From Ciceribacter sp. L1K22 (GTDB taxonomy: Bacteria; Pseudomonadota; Alphaproteobacteria; Rhizobiales; Rhizobiaceae): a stretch of 64,000 nucleotides of DNA. A program made the position numbers and the translations under genes. The notes below the pieces were generated by a model, which saw only the letters and a program-made list of their open reading frames with translations, did no database searches and was not told where the DNA came from. Shown here in pieces: positions 1 through 8,165 of the stretch. The stretch is from NCBI RefSeq assembly GCF_017599385.1, contig NZ_JAGFPK010000001.1:1-64000 (forward strand), written 5' to 3'. The number at the start of each line of letters is the position of its first letter. Position 1 is the stretch's first letter.

Positions 1-240
1 TGACCGTCTGCGTATCATTCACAGAGAAGCCTAAACCTCTCCACGCAACGCCGCCGTCCACGTTTCTCTTTCTTCCATTCTTCAATTGTCAAATAACTGA
101 CGACACAGAGAACCCGCACGTCTTCTCCCCAAGAGCCAAACCGTAACCCGGCCCCAAATCAGCATCTCAGCCAATTCTCTAGAGATAAACCAAAGACAAC
201 AAAACCTGCCGCAGAAACCGCAGCAACCTCGCCTTCGGTG
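1..240 (-). other. Putative rRNA operon leader (partial)
   Basis: No plausible coding frame covers this stretch. On the minus strand it reads as a leader downstream of a strong promoter (247-275). It contains TTTGACAATTGAAGAATG followed by a purine-rich AAGAAAGAGAAACGTGG (about + positions 58-99). I recognise these as typical of the boxA/antitermination leader and spacer of rhizobial rRNA operons. A small hairpin (GCCT-caccga-AGGC) lies near the presumed transcript start. The 16S gene itself is not in the window and would begin left of base 1. The identification rests on remembered motif similarity, so it is moderate. Confidence 0.45.
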
Positions 241-246
241 AGGCGC

Positions 247-275
247 TTTCTAGGCCCACTCCAAAAACAAGTCAA
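247..275 (-). promoter_or_regulatory. Putative rrn promoter, minus strand
   Basis: Read on the minus strand, TTGACT (complement of 270-275) is followed by a 17-base spacer and TAGAAA (complement of 247-252). The match and spacing are near ideal for sigma-70. The TTGACTTGTTTTTGG start of the element resembles rhizobial rRNA promoters. It points away from every coding gene in the window, which supports an RNA operon to the left. Confidence 0.5.
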
Positions 276-388
276 CTCATAACTCAAAAAAATCACGAAA
301 AAGATACAAGTGATTGAAAGGAATGGGGAATTATGGATTCCCGTTCGGTTTGCGCCGGAAATCAGCGCTACGGGAAACCCTCGTCAGG

Positions 389-604
389 TTAGCCCTTCAT
401 GATCAGGATGAGGACCAGGAACATTGCCGGCACGGCTGCCAACGCGGGCAGTATGATTGCAGGGTAACCGAAGAAAACGATCGCCAGGATCCAGAGGAGG
501 ACAAGGTTCACAATGAACACGATCTTCGCCGTAACAGGGCCGAGGACCGCTTCCCTCAGCATCCATCCAAATACGGGCACGTGGTAGATCACTCGGGTCA
601 GCAT
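389..604 (-). CDS. Small hydrophobic membrane protein
   Basis: This encodes a 71-residue protein with two strongly hydrophobic stretches, roughly residues 22-45 (AKIVFIVNLVLLWILAIVFF) and 47-68, separated by a short turn. It is therefore probably a two-helix inner-membrane protein. The N-terminus (MLTRVIYHVPVFGWMLREAV) is short and basic. I recognise no family and no catalytic motif. Two other frames over the same bases are open but give low-complexity, charged sequences typical of antisense shadows. The gene lies alone between the putative rrn promoter and the cobalamin riboswitch, transcribed away from the latter. Function unknown; it is real mainly on the strength of its composition. Confidence 0.6.
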   Translation of the reverse strand: MLTRVIYHVPVFGWMLREAVLGPVTAKIVFIVNLVLLWILAIVFFGYPAIILPALAAVPAMFLVLILIMKG

Positions 605-814
605 GAAGATCCTCGGTTCAACATCAATCGAAGTTGGCTTTCATCAAACACGTTAGAAGACATGAATCCCGCGGACAATGTGGCAAATTGACGAACCGCA
701 TGTAGGGCGTTTTTTCCGTTTGCACGCATCTGCATCTGGGCTAGCATTGACCCGCCGACCACACGTCTTTTCAGGTGGGATTTTGTCGCAACCGGACAGA
801 ACTGGGACCGGCAC

Positions 815-823
815 TGTTATACA
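815..823 (+). promoter_or_regulatory. Extended -10 promoter of riboswitch transcript
   Basis: TG-T-TATACA (TG at 815-816, -10 hexamer 818-823) is an extended -10 element whose start point would fall near 830, exactly where the cobalamin riboswitch begins. No convincing -35 box is visible, which is usual for extended -10 promoters. Confidence 0.45.
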
Positions 824-832
824 TTGAATGAG

Positions 833-1015
833 AGGGTTCCGCCGGAAGCGAAAGAGGCCGGCGGTGAAAAGGGAACGCGGTGAGGATTACCCATCAGGGG
901 CCGAAACCGTGGCTGCCCCCGCAACTGTGAGCGGAGAGCGAAGTCCAGACTGCCATTGGCCATGGCCGATAAGGCGGACCGAGCAACGACCCGCGAGCCA
1001 GGAGACCTGCCTTCG
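833..1015 (+). promoter_or_regulatory. Cobalamin (AdoCbl) riboswitch
   Basis: The conserved landmarks are in order. GGTTCC at 835-840 pairs with GGGAAC at 871-876. The core GCTGCCCCCGCAACTGT lies at about 912-928, then AGTCC at 942-946 and the GCCATTGGC box at 951-960. The B12 box AGCCAGGAGACCTGCC is at 996-1011. This is a complete cobalamin aptamer. The downstream region (about 1021-1060) carries complementary GC-rich segments (GCCAC...GTGGC) that could sequester the ribosome-binding site of the transporter gene starting at 1083. It should switch off expression when adenosylcobalamin is plentiful. Confidence 0.93.
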
Positions 1016-1082
1016 CATCGGCCACCACACGCGTGGCATTCTCGTCAACCCGCGCGGTGGGCGCGGAAGAAAGGAACAGAAT

Positions 1083-1766
1083 ATGCATATCGAACCTGGT
1101 CTCGTCGATGGGACCAAGATCCTGCTCAGCTATGCCACGGCGGCCGTTTCGGCCGGATTGATGGCAAAAATGGCGGTCGACACGATTCGCCGCGATGGCG
1201 GCGTCTCCGCACTTGCGATCCGCAGCGTCATCACAACCGCTTTGGTCTTCTCGTTCTTCGAGGTGCTTCCGCACCATCCCGTCGGCGTCTCGGAAGTTCA
1301 CCTTATCCTGGGCTCGACACTGTTCCTGATGTTCGGCGCGGGGGCCGCCGCGATCGGCCTGACAGCCGGTCTGCTGCTGCAGGGACTTTTCTTCGCGCCG
1401 TTCGACCTGCCGCAATATGGCATGAACATCACCACCTTGCTCGTTCCGCTGTGGGCTCTGAACGCCCTTGCCGATCGCATCATTCCAGCCGGAACACCCT
1501 ATGTCAAAGTGTCCTACAAGCAGGCACTCACCCTATCCACGGCCTACCAGGGCGGCATCGTCGCCTGGGTCGCATTCTGGGCGCTCTATGGGCAGGGAAT
1601 GAGCGTGGAAAACCTGTCCCAGGTCGCTACCTTCGGAGCGGCCTATATGACTGTCATCCTCATCGAGCCGCTGGTCGATCTGGCCGTGCTCGCCGCTGCC
1701 AAGGCACTGCACACATTCAGCCGTACGCCCGTATTCAGCGCGCGGCTGCACAACGCCGTGACCTAA
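1083..1766 (+). CDS. CbiM-like cobalt/metal transporter membrane subunit
   Basis: This 227-residue integral membrane protein belongs to the CbiM/NikM substrate-capture family of energy-coupling-factor transporters. The mature N-terminus MHIEPG matches the family's Met-His start, whose first residues contribute to metal binding; this decides the ATG at 1083 over longer frames running back into the riboswitch. Several hydrophobic helices follow (e.g. residues 13-31, 42-60, 70-110, 155-175 and 185-210). Histidines in the EVLPHHPVG segment are typical of the family. No CbiN, CbiQ or CbiO partner is adjacent, so it is an orphan subunit here. The upstream cobalamin riboswitch strongly suggests that cobalt uptake for B12 synthesis is its role. 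Confidence 0.85.
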   Translation: MHIEPGLVDGTKILLSYATAAVSAGLMAKMAVDTIRRDGGVSALAIRSVITTALVFSFFEVLPHHPVGVSEVHLILGSTLFLMFGAGAAAIGLTAGLLLQGLFFAPFDLPQYGMNITTLLVPLWALNALADRIIPAGTPYVKVSYKQALTLSTAYQGGIVAWVAFWALYGQGMSVENLSQVATFGAAYMTVILIEPLVDLAVLAAAKALHTFSRTPVFSARLHNAVT

Positions 1767-1794
1767 GGCGTTCCCGAAAAGACTTGGACCTTCG

Positions 1795-1822
1795 AACGCG
1801 CGGCCCCCGCCGCGCGTTTTTC
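1795..1822 (+). terminator. Rho-independent terminator of transporter gene
   Basis: The stem CGCGCGGC (1797-1804) pairs with GCCGCGCG (1809-1816) around a CCCC loop. Flanking AA/TT extends the stem, and a TTTTTCTTT tract follows. It separates the B12-regulated gene from purC. Confidence 0.85.
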
Positions 1823-1906
1823 TTTGAACCTGATGTCGTTTTAAGGTACCGCGCCAGTTGTCATCCGCGTCACCGGTCCTATGTCGAACCCATAAGGAGA
1901 ACGCCA

Positions 1907-2857
1907 TTGCGAATCCTGTCCGAAGCCTATTTCCCGGAACTGCCGAACTACTACCGCGGCAAGGTGCGGGAGAATTACGATCTCCCGGATGGCCGACGCA
2001 TCATCATATCGACGGACAGGCTGAGCGCTTTCGACCGCATCCTCGCATGCATTCCATACAAGGGTCAGGTCCTGACGCAGACGGCCCGTTACTGGTTCGA
2101 TGCGACCAAGGACATTTGCCCCAATCACGTTCTGGATTATCCGGATCCGAATGTGGTGGTTGGACAGAGGCTTGACATCCTGCCAGTCGAGATTGTCGTT
2201 CGTGGCTATTTGGCCGGCACCACGGGCACCTCCATTCTTACCCTATACAAGAAAGGACAGCGCACGATGTACGGCATTACGCTTCCGGACGGGATGCGCG
2301 ACAATCAGGAACTTCCTGAGCCGATTATCACGCCGACCAGCAAGGCGTTTGATGGCGGTCATGACGAACCTCTTACGGCAACCGAAATCGTCGAGAACGG
2401 CCTCTTGACGAAGCCACAATGGGAAACGCTGTCGCAATACGCGCTCCGGCTCTTTGCCCGCGGTCAGGAACTGGCCTCCAAGAGGGGGCTGATCCTGGTC
2501 GACACGAAATACGAGTTCGGCATCGACAAGAGCGGTGCGATCATTCTCGCGGACGAGATCCATACGCCCGACAGCAGCCGGTACTGGATCACCGACTCTT
2601 ATCATGAGAGTTTCCAAAAAGGTGAGCGACCCAGTAGTTTCGACAAGGATTTCGTCCGCTCCTGGGTGGCGGAACGCTGCGATCCTTACCGCGACGACAT
2701 TCCGGAAATTCCAACGAAACTTATAGAGGAGACATCCGCCGTCTACATCAAGGCATTCGAGGCGATTACGGGGCTCCGGTTTGAACCGGACAATCGCGAA
2801 GCGACGCCGCTGGAGCGTGTACGTCGCAACCTTGCGCCTTTTTTTTCCGGAAGGTGA
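1907..2857 (+). CDS. purC: SAICAR synthase (purine biosynthesis)
   Basis: This is phosphoribosylaminoimidazole-succinocarboxamide synthase, the ATP-dependent ligase that joins aspartate to CAIR in cytoplasmic purine synthesis. Family motifs include [11 protein letters not shown] with [11 protein letters not shown] near the N-terminus, [15 protein letters not shown], the PIITPTSKA segment and LVDTKYEFG. The 316-residue length fits the longer PurC class; many rhizobia also carry a second, shorter PurC beside purSQL. No ATG is suitable. AAGGAGA (1894-1900) sits six bases before TTG 1907, giving (M)[19 protein letters not shown], so a TTG start is called. The open frame runs back to 956, but that extension overlaps the riboswitch and cbiM and is not protein-like. 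Confidence 0.93.
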   Translation: MRILSEAYFPELPNYYRGKVRENYDLPDGRRIIISTDRLSAFDRILACIPYKGQVLTQTARYWFDATKDICPNHVLDYPDPNVVVGQRLDILPVEIVVRGYLAGTTGTSILTLYKKGQRTMYGITLPDGMRDNQELPEPIITPTSKAFDGGHDEPLTATEIVENGLLTKPQWETLSQYALRLFARGQELASKRGLILVDTKYEFGIDKSGAIILADEIHTPDSSRYWITDSYHESFQKGERPSSFDKDFVRSWVAERCDPYRDDIPEIPTKLIEETSAVYIKAFEAITGLRFEPDNREATPLERVRRNLAPFFSGR

Positions 2858-2951
2858 CCGAGCTGTGACGCCAGCCAGAAAAGTCTTTGTGTCGGACCGT
2901 TGCGGCGAAAGCGCCGCTGCGAGGGGAGACATTTCGCAGCCCCGGCGCAGA

Positions 2952-3545
2952 ATGCGCAAGCCGGCAAGCGAAACACGCAATGACATTCTGGACACGGCAG
3001 AGGCGCTTTTCCGCTCACGCGGATACGCAGCGGTCGCGATAGCCGACGTCGCCGCCGAACTGGAGATGTCGCCCGCCAACATTTTCAAGCACTTTCACTC
3101 GAAGACCAAGCTCATCGATGCGATTGCGACGCGCCATCTGTCGCACGTCGTCGACAGACTGGACATCATTACAGGCGCCGGACCGGCGCCGGAGCGGTTC
3201 CGCCACATGGTGCGAACGCTAATGGAAATTCATCTCCGGGACATTGAACAGAACCCCTACATCTTCGAAATGATCCTGCTCTCGACGGATCTGGAATTGA
3301 AATGCGGTGATCTGTATCGGGATATGATGATCGAGAGGATCGACCTGATCATCAGGCAGGGATGCGAGGAGGGATCGTACTGCGTGGACGATGTGGAGCG
3401 ATCGGCACGAACGGCGTTCTTCGCTCTGGCTAGCGTTCTTCACCCGGTGATGATCGCCAAGGAGAGCGCTGACATATTGGCAACACGCTGTGACGAAATC
3501 GTTGACCTGATCAACGCGGCACTGCAACGCACCCTTGCCAGGTGA
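2952..3545 (+). CDS. TetR/AcrR-family transcriptional regulator
   Basis: This is a DNA-binding repressor of the TetR family, about 197 residues from ATG 2952. The N-terminal helix-turn-helix is typical: RNDILDTAEALFRSRGYAAV, then IADVAAELEMSPANIFKHFH SKTKL. The variable C-terminal ligand domain follows (residues about 70-195). GTG codons at 2865 and 2889 would add 21-29 residues. GTG 2865 has GGAAGG upstream, so the start is not certain, but the usual family length favours 2952. It lies about 130 bases upstream of an RND efflux operon on the same strand. By analogy with AmeR and BepR in related genera it probably represses that operon. Confidence 0.88.
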   Translation: MRKPASETRNDILDTAEALFRSRGYAAVAIADVAAELEMSPANIFKHFHSKTKLIDAIATRHLSHVVDRLDIITGAGPAPERFRHMVRTLMEIHLRDIEQNPYIFEMILLSTDLELKCGDLYRDMMIERIDLIIRQGCEEGSYCVDDVERSARTAFFALASVLHPVMIAKESADILATRCDEIVDLINAALQRTLAR

Positions 3546-3551
3546 TGATCC

Positions 3552-3570
3552 TTGACTTACGTCACTTGAC
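3552..3570 (+). promoter_or_regulatory. Candidate repressor operator before efflux operon
   Basis: TTGACTTACGTCACTTGAC contains interleaved symmetry: TGAC-N4-GTCA followed by GTCA-N2-TGAC. It lies just after the TetR-type gene and about 105 bases before the efflux adaptor gene, the expected place for its operator. TTGACT could also serve as a -35 box. This is inference from position and symmetry only. Confidence 0.3.
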
Positions 3571-3673
3571 GAATATGGCCGGTTCACTTCTGGGTGTGTC
3601 GGCGCCTATCGCAGTCACCGTTCGAGCCTGACCATTTCTGGATCTCGCACTTCGAACCCTACCGGATACGACA

Positions 3674-4879
3674 ATGACCCGACATGTAAAGCTGGCTACG
3701 GCTCTGATCCTCGTTTCGACTCTGATCGCGGGCTGCAGCGATGGCGGCACCTCGGAACAGCAGGCCGGCGCGTCCAACGAGCGGCCGCCGACCCCGGTGA
3801 GCGTGGTCATCATGTCGAGCGCGGAACAGCCGATAACGGCCGTCCTGCCCGGCCGGGCCTCCGCCTATCAGGTCGCCGACATCCGTCCCCGGGTGAGCGG
3901 TGTCATCAAGGAGATCGCCTTCAAGGAAGGAAGCGAGGTTTCCGAGGGCGACCTTCTCTACAAGATCGAGGACGATACCTATCGCGCCGAAGTGGCACAG
4001 GCGCGGGCGAGCCTCGCAAGAGCCGAGGCCGGTGTACCGACGGCACAGAGCAATCTGGCCCGCTACGAGCGCCTGGTGAACAGCGGTGCGACGCAGATTG
4101 AATATGAAAACGCCAAAGTGACACTTCTTCAGGCCCAGGCCGACGTCGCCCAGGCGAAAGCCGCACTCAACGCGGCCGAGATCAATCTCGGACTGACGGA
4201 AGTACGGGCGCCCTTCGAGGGCGTGACGAGTGCATCCCGGTTTTCCATCGGCAATGTTGTCACAGCGAATCAGACCGACGCGCTGACGACACTTCGCCGG
4301 CTTGACCCGATTTACATCGAGCTCACAGAGTCCAGCACGAACCTGCTCCGTCTCCGGCAAGCCATTGCCACCGGACGTCTTGACCAGGCCAGCAGTGACG
4401 GTTCGGCGCCCATCAAACTTCTTCTCGACGATGACACGGAATATCCGCACGTCGGGACGCTGGACATGTCGGAGATGGCCGTCAGCGAAACCACCGGCAC
4501 CTATTCGATGCGCGCGCTGTTCGACAATCCGGATGATCTCATTCTTCCCGGCATGTACGTTCGCGCCGAGGTGACGGTCGGCAAGGAAAAGGGCTACCTC
4601 ATTCCGCAGCGGGCCGCCACGCGCAACGCCAATGGCGCGCTGGCCGCAAAATTCGTCGACGCGGAAAACAAGGTCGAGACCAGGACATTCGAGGAAAGCA
4701 AGGTATCGGGCAATTCGTGGCTGGTGACCGAAGGCATCGCGGACGGCGACAAGCTCATCGTGGACGGCTTTCAGTGGATTGGGGACGGGGCGACTGTGTC
4801 TCCGGTCCAGGCGACAGTTGACGAAAAGGGTTTCGTGGTCGAGACCACCCAGGCAACTGCGCCCTCGGCGCAGCCCTGA
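3674..4879 (+). CDS. RND efflux periplasmic adaptor (AcrA/MexA type)
   Basis: This is the membrane-fusion lipoprotein that bridges an RND pump to its outer-membrane channel. The 401 residues start with a lipoprotein signal (MTRHVKLATALILVSTLIAGC, lipobox LIAGC, Cys21). The order is then beta-barrel/lipoyl (VADIRPRVSGVIKEIAFKEG), an alpha-helical hairpin rich in Ala and Gln (about residues 100-165), the second lipoyl half (INLGLTEVRAPFEGVTS) and the C-terminal beta-barrel and membrane-proximal domains (LPGMYVRAEV, LIPQRAA). It is the first gene of an adaptor-pump-channel operon, 38 bases before the pump gene, and is probably controlled by the TetR protein upstream. Confidence 0.95.
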   Translation: MTRHVKLATALILVSTLIAGCSDGGTSEQQAGASNERPPTPVSVVIMSSAEQPITAVLPGRASAYQVADIRPRVSGVIKEIAFKEGSEVSEGDLLYKIEDDTYRAEVAQARASLARAEAGVPTAQSNLARYERLVNSGATQIEYENAKVTLLQAQADVAQAKAALNAAEINLGLTEVRAPFEGVTSASRFSIGNVVTANQTDALTTLRRLDPIYIELTESSTNLLRLRQAIATGRLDQASSDGSAPIKLLLDDDTEYPHVGTLDMSEMAVSETTGTYSMRALFDNPDDLILPGMYVRAEVTVGKEKGYLIPQRAATRNANGALAAKFVDAENKVETRTFEESKVSGNSWLVTEGIADGDKLIVDGFQWIGDGATVSPVQATVDEKGFVVETTQATAPSAQP

Positions 4880-4917
4880 TTGAGCGCCAAGCGAACGCGG
4901 AAGATTCAGGGATCCAC

Positions 4918-7900
4918 ATGTCTAAGTTCTTCATTCATCGCCCGATTTTCGCCTGGGTGATCGCCATCGTGATCATGCTGGGCGGAGCCCTTGCGATTTC
5001 GACACTGTCGATCTCTCAATATCCTGAGATTGCACCCACCACCGTGCAGATCTCGGCAAGCTACAACGGGGCGAGCGCCGAGACGGTCGAGAAATCGGTG
5101 ACATCCATCATCGAGGATGGCATGACGGGTCTTGATGACCTGACATACATGACGTCCAGCTCAAGCACCGGCCGGGCTGCCGTCACCTTGACGTTTGGCA
5201 ACAGTATCGAACCCGACATCGCCCAGGTGCAGGTGCAGAACAAGCTGCAACTGGTGCAGTCGCAGCTCCCGGACATCGTGCAGCAGGCGGGCATATCCGT
5301 CACCCGCTCGACGTCCAGCATCCTGCTTGTCGGCGCGCTGGTCTCGACCGACGGCGATCGCTCTCCGGTGGAGCTCGGCGATATCTTCAGCACGCAGATC
5401 GAGGATCAGATCAAGCGTCTGGAGGGCGTTGGCAGCATTGAGGTATTCGGTACAGGTTACGCCATGCGCGTGTGGCTCGATCCGTTCAAGCTCAACAAGT
5501 TCCAGCTGACGCCGACCGACGTGACGTCCGCAATCCAGGCACAGAACACCCAGGTGTCTGTCGGGTCGCTGGGCGGAGCTCCCATGATCGAGGGCCAGCA
5601 GTTCAACGTGACAGTGACGGCGCAAAGCCAGTTGCAGTCCGTCGCAGACTTCGAATCGATCATCTTGAAAGTAGAGACTGACGGGGCAACCGTCCGACTG
5701 AGCGACGTTGCGCGCATAGAGATCGGACAGGAAAGCTACGGCACCAACACCCGTGCCAACCGTAATCCGGCTACGGGCTTCGCGGTCAACCTGGCAACGG
5801 GCGCCAACGCGCTTGACACGGCTGACAGGGTGAAGAGCGCGCTTTCAGCAATTGCGCCGTCGCTGCCTGAAAATGTGATCATTACCTATCCGTACGACAC
5901 GACGCCGTTCGTCGAACTGTCGATCGAAAAAGTGGTGCATACGCTTTTGGAGGCCATCGTCCTGGTCTTCTTCGTCCTGCTGATCTTTCTGCAAAACCTT
6001 CGCGCGACCTTCATTCCGATGATTGCGGTCCCGGTTGTGCTGCTCGGAACGTTCGGTATCCTCGCCATAACCGGCTACTCAATCAATACCTTGACCATGT
6101 TTGCAATGGTTCTCGCAATTGGTCTTCTGGTCGATGACGCCATCGTCGTCGTTGAAAATGTTGAGCGAATCATGTCGGACGAAGGGCTTTCGCCGCTCGA
6201 GGCGACGGAGAAGTCGATGGGCGAGATAACCGGCGCGATTATCGGCATCGCGCTCGTCTTGACCGCCGTGTTCATTCCGATGGCGTTTTTCGGAGGATCC
6301 ACCGGCATTATCTATCGGCAGTTTTCCATCACCATTGTATCCGCAATGCTGCTGTCGGCCGTGGTCGCGCTCATTTTGACACCTGCGCTGTGCGCAACGA
6401 TGTTGAAGCCCATCGATCATACCAAGGAAAAGCGTGGACTGGGTGGATGGTTCAACCGGAATTTCGACAAGACCACCAACGGTTACGTATCGACGGTCGG
6501 TTATCTGTTGAAGCGTCCGTTGCGGGTCATGTTGATGTTCGCGCTTGTGATTGGGGGCTGTGCCTGGGTCTTCCTCAGAATGCCAAGCTCGTTCCTTCCC
6601 CAGGAAGACCAGGGCGTGCTTATGACCATTGTCCAGCTCCCCAACGGCGCGACGACTGCGCGGACCGAAGAGGTCATCAAAAAGATCGAGGACTACTATC
6701 TCGAGAAGGAGCAGGCCGCGATACAGGACGTGTTCGCCGTATCGGGCTTCTCCTTTACCGGCCAAGGCCAGAACTATGCCATGGTGTTCGCGAAACTGAA
6801 GGATTTCGACGAAAGAACGGCGCCGGAGCAGGCCGCCTCGGCGATCGTCCAGCGGGCGATGGGTTACTTCTTCACCCTGCGCGATGCGATGGTCTTCCCG
6901 CTACAGCCTCCGGCGATCCCCGGTCTTGGAACATCGAGCGGCTTCTCGATGTACCTTGTCGACAGCGGCAAGAACGGAACCGACGCGCTGACAGCGGCGT
7001 CACAGCAACTGCTTCAGCAGGGTAATTCGAACGCGAAGGTAAGCTCCCTTCGCTCCAACAGCCCCGACGCCGAAAGCCAGCTGAAAATTCTGCTGGACCA
7101 AGAAAAGATGGGGGCGATGGGATTGGATCTGGCGACCGTCAACTCCATGCTGTCGATCATTTTTGCCGGTCGCGATGTCAACGACTTCACACTCAATAGC
7201 GAGCTCAAGCCTGTCTATGTCCAGGGTGACGCGCCATACCGGATGCAGCCTGATGATATCGGCCACTGGTACGCAAGGAATGGATCTGGCGAGATGGTGC
7301 CATTCTCGAGTTTCAGCGATGTCGAATGGGTTGGTGGACCGCCAACTCTGGCCCGTTTCAACGGCGTCAGCGCAATCTCGCTCGATGGCTCGTCTGGACC
7401 TGGTGTGAGTTCCGGAGATGCAATGGACGAGATGGAACGTCTGACCGCAGGTCTTGGCGGAGGATATACTGTCGCCTGGCAGGGCATATCCTACCAGGAG
7501 CGTTTGTCCGGCTCGCAGGCACCGATGCTCTATGCCCTGTCGATCCTGATCGTGTTCCTTTGCCTCGCCGCGCTGTACGAAAGCTGGTCAATTCCCTTTT
7601 CCGTCATCATGGCGGTACCCGTGGGAGTTCTCGGTGCTTTGGTTGCCTCCTACTATCTTGGACAATCGAACGACGTATACTTCAAGGTCGGGTTGCTAAC
7701 GACGATCGGCCTGGCAGCCAAGAACGCTATTCTCATCGTGGAGTTCGCAAAGGAGCGACAGGCGCACGGGATCAGCCTGCTGGATGCAACTCTGGAGGCG
7801 GCGCGTCTCCGACTGCGTCCGATCATTATGACGTCGCTCGCATTCATCCTCGGCGTTCTGCCACTTGCGATCGCCACCGGTGCGGGCTCGGCGGCGCAAA

Positions 7901-8037
7901 ACTCCATTGGCATCGGCGTCTTGGGGGGAATGCTGTTCGCGACGCTCCTCGGCATTTTCTTCGTGCCGTCATTCTTCGTCATCATTATGCGATTGGTAAG
8001 ACGGGAAAACCGGAAAGAGCCCCTGTCCGCCGATTGA
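4918..8037 (+). CDS. RND multidrug efflux pump (AcrB/MexB type, HAE1)
   Basis: This proton-driven inner-membrane pump is 1,039 residues long, the standard HAE1 length. The N-terminal MSKFFIHRPIFAWVIAIVIM is diagnostic. It has twelve expected membrane helices and two large periplasmic loops (about residues 30-335 and 565-870). The proton-relay pair Asp406-Asp407 lies in GLLVDDAIVVVEN, and the partner lysine Lys935 in LAAKNAILIVEF. RND signatures occur in both halves, e.g. GGSTGIIYRQFSITIV. It exports drugs, detergents or plant compounds in a trimer with the adaptor (3674) and the outer-membrane factor (8166). Related pumps are AmeB of Agrobacterium and BepE of Brucella; I cannot tell orthologue from paralogue. 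Confidence 0.97.
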   Translation: MSKFFIHRPIFAWVIAIVIMLGGALAISTLSISQYPEIAPTTVQISASYNGASAETVEKSVTSIIEDGMTGLDDLTYMTSSSSTGRAAVTLTFGNSIEPDIAQVQVQNKLQLVQSQLPDIVQQAGISVTRSTSSILLVGALVSTDGDRSPVELGDIFSTQIEDQIKRLEGVGSIEVFGTGYAMRVWLDPFKLNKFQLTPTDVTSAIQAQNTQVSVGSLGGAPMIEGQQFNVTVTAQSQLQSVADFESIILKVETDGATVRLSDVARIEIGQESYGTNTRANRNPATGFAVNLATGANALDTADRVKSALSAIAPSLPENVIITYPYDTTPFVELSIEKVVHTLLEAIVLVFFVLLIFLQNLRATFIPMIAVPVVLLGTFGILAITGYSINTLTMFAMVLAIGLLVDDAIVVVENVERIMSDEGLSPLEATEKSMGEITGAIIGIALVLTAVFIPMAFFGGSTGIIYRQFSITIVSAMLLSAVVALILTPALCATMLKPIDHTKEKRGLGGWFNRNFDKTTNGYVSTVGYLLKRPLRVMLMFALVIGGCAWVFLRMPSSFLPQEDQGVLMTIVQLPNGATTARTEEVIKKIEDYYLEKEQAAIQDVFAVSGFSFTGQGQNYAMVFAKLKDFDERTAPEQAASAIVQRAMGYFFTLRDAMVFPLQPPAIPGLGTSSGFSMYLVDSGKNGTDALTAASQQLLQQGNSNAKVSSLRSNSPDAESQLKILLDQEKMGAMGLDLATVNSMLSIIFAGRDVNDFTLNSELKPVYVQGDAPYRMQPDDIGHWYARNGSGEMVPFSSFSDVEWVGGPPTLARFNGVSAISLDGSSGPGVSSGDAMDEMERLTAGLGGGYTVAWQGISYQERLSGSQAPMLYALSILIVFLCLAALYESWSIPFSVIMAVPVGVLGALVASYYLGQSNDVYFKVGLLTTIGLAAKNAILIVEFAKERQAHGISLLDATLEAARLRLRPIIMTSLAFILGVLPLAIATGAGSAAQNSIGIGVLGGMLFATLLGIFFVPSFFVIIMRLVRRENRKEPLSAD

Positions 8038-8165
8038 TATAGTTGATAATTTATGAACGATTTCGCCAGCACATTCGTCACTGGCGAATCAGAGCCCGGG
8101 GCCGGCAGCGTTTGAGACGGAATGACGCCGTCTTGCTGTCACCTCCAAAGTGAAAACAGGATAAG

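Noticed and set aside
314..691. 125-residue plus-strand frame
   Set aside because: The product is charged and low-complexity, lies opposite the more convincing membrane protein (389-604, minus) and has no family motif.
828..1082. 85-codon N-terminal extension of the CbiM-like protein
   Set aside because: It coincides with the cobalamin riboswitch, and the family start is the Met-His at 1083.
956..1906. Long N-terminal extension of purC
   Set aside because: It runs through the riboswitch, cbiM in another frame and a terminator. PurC homology begins at TTG 1907.
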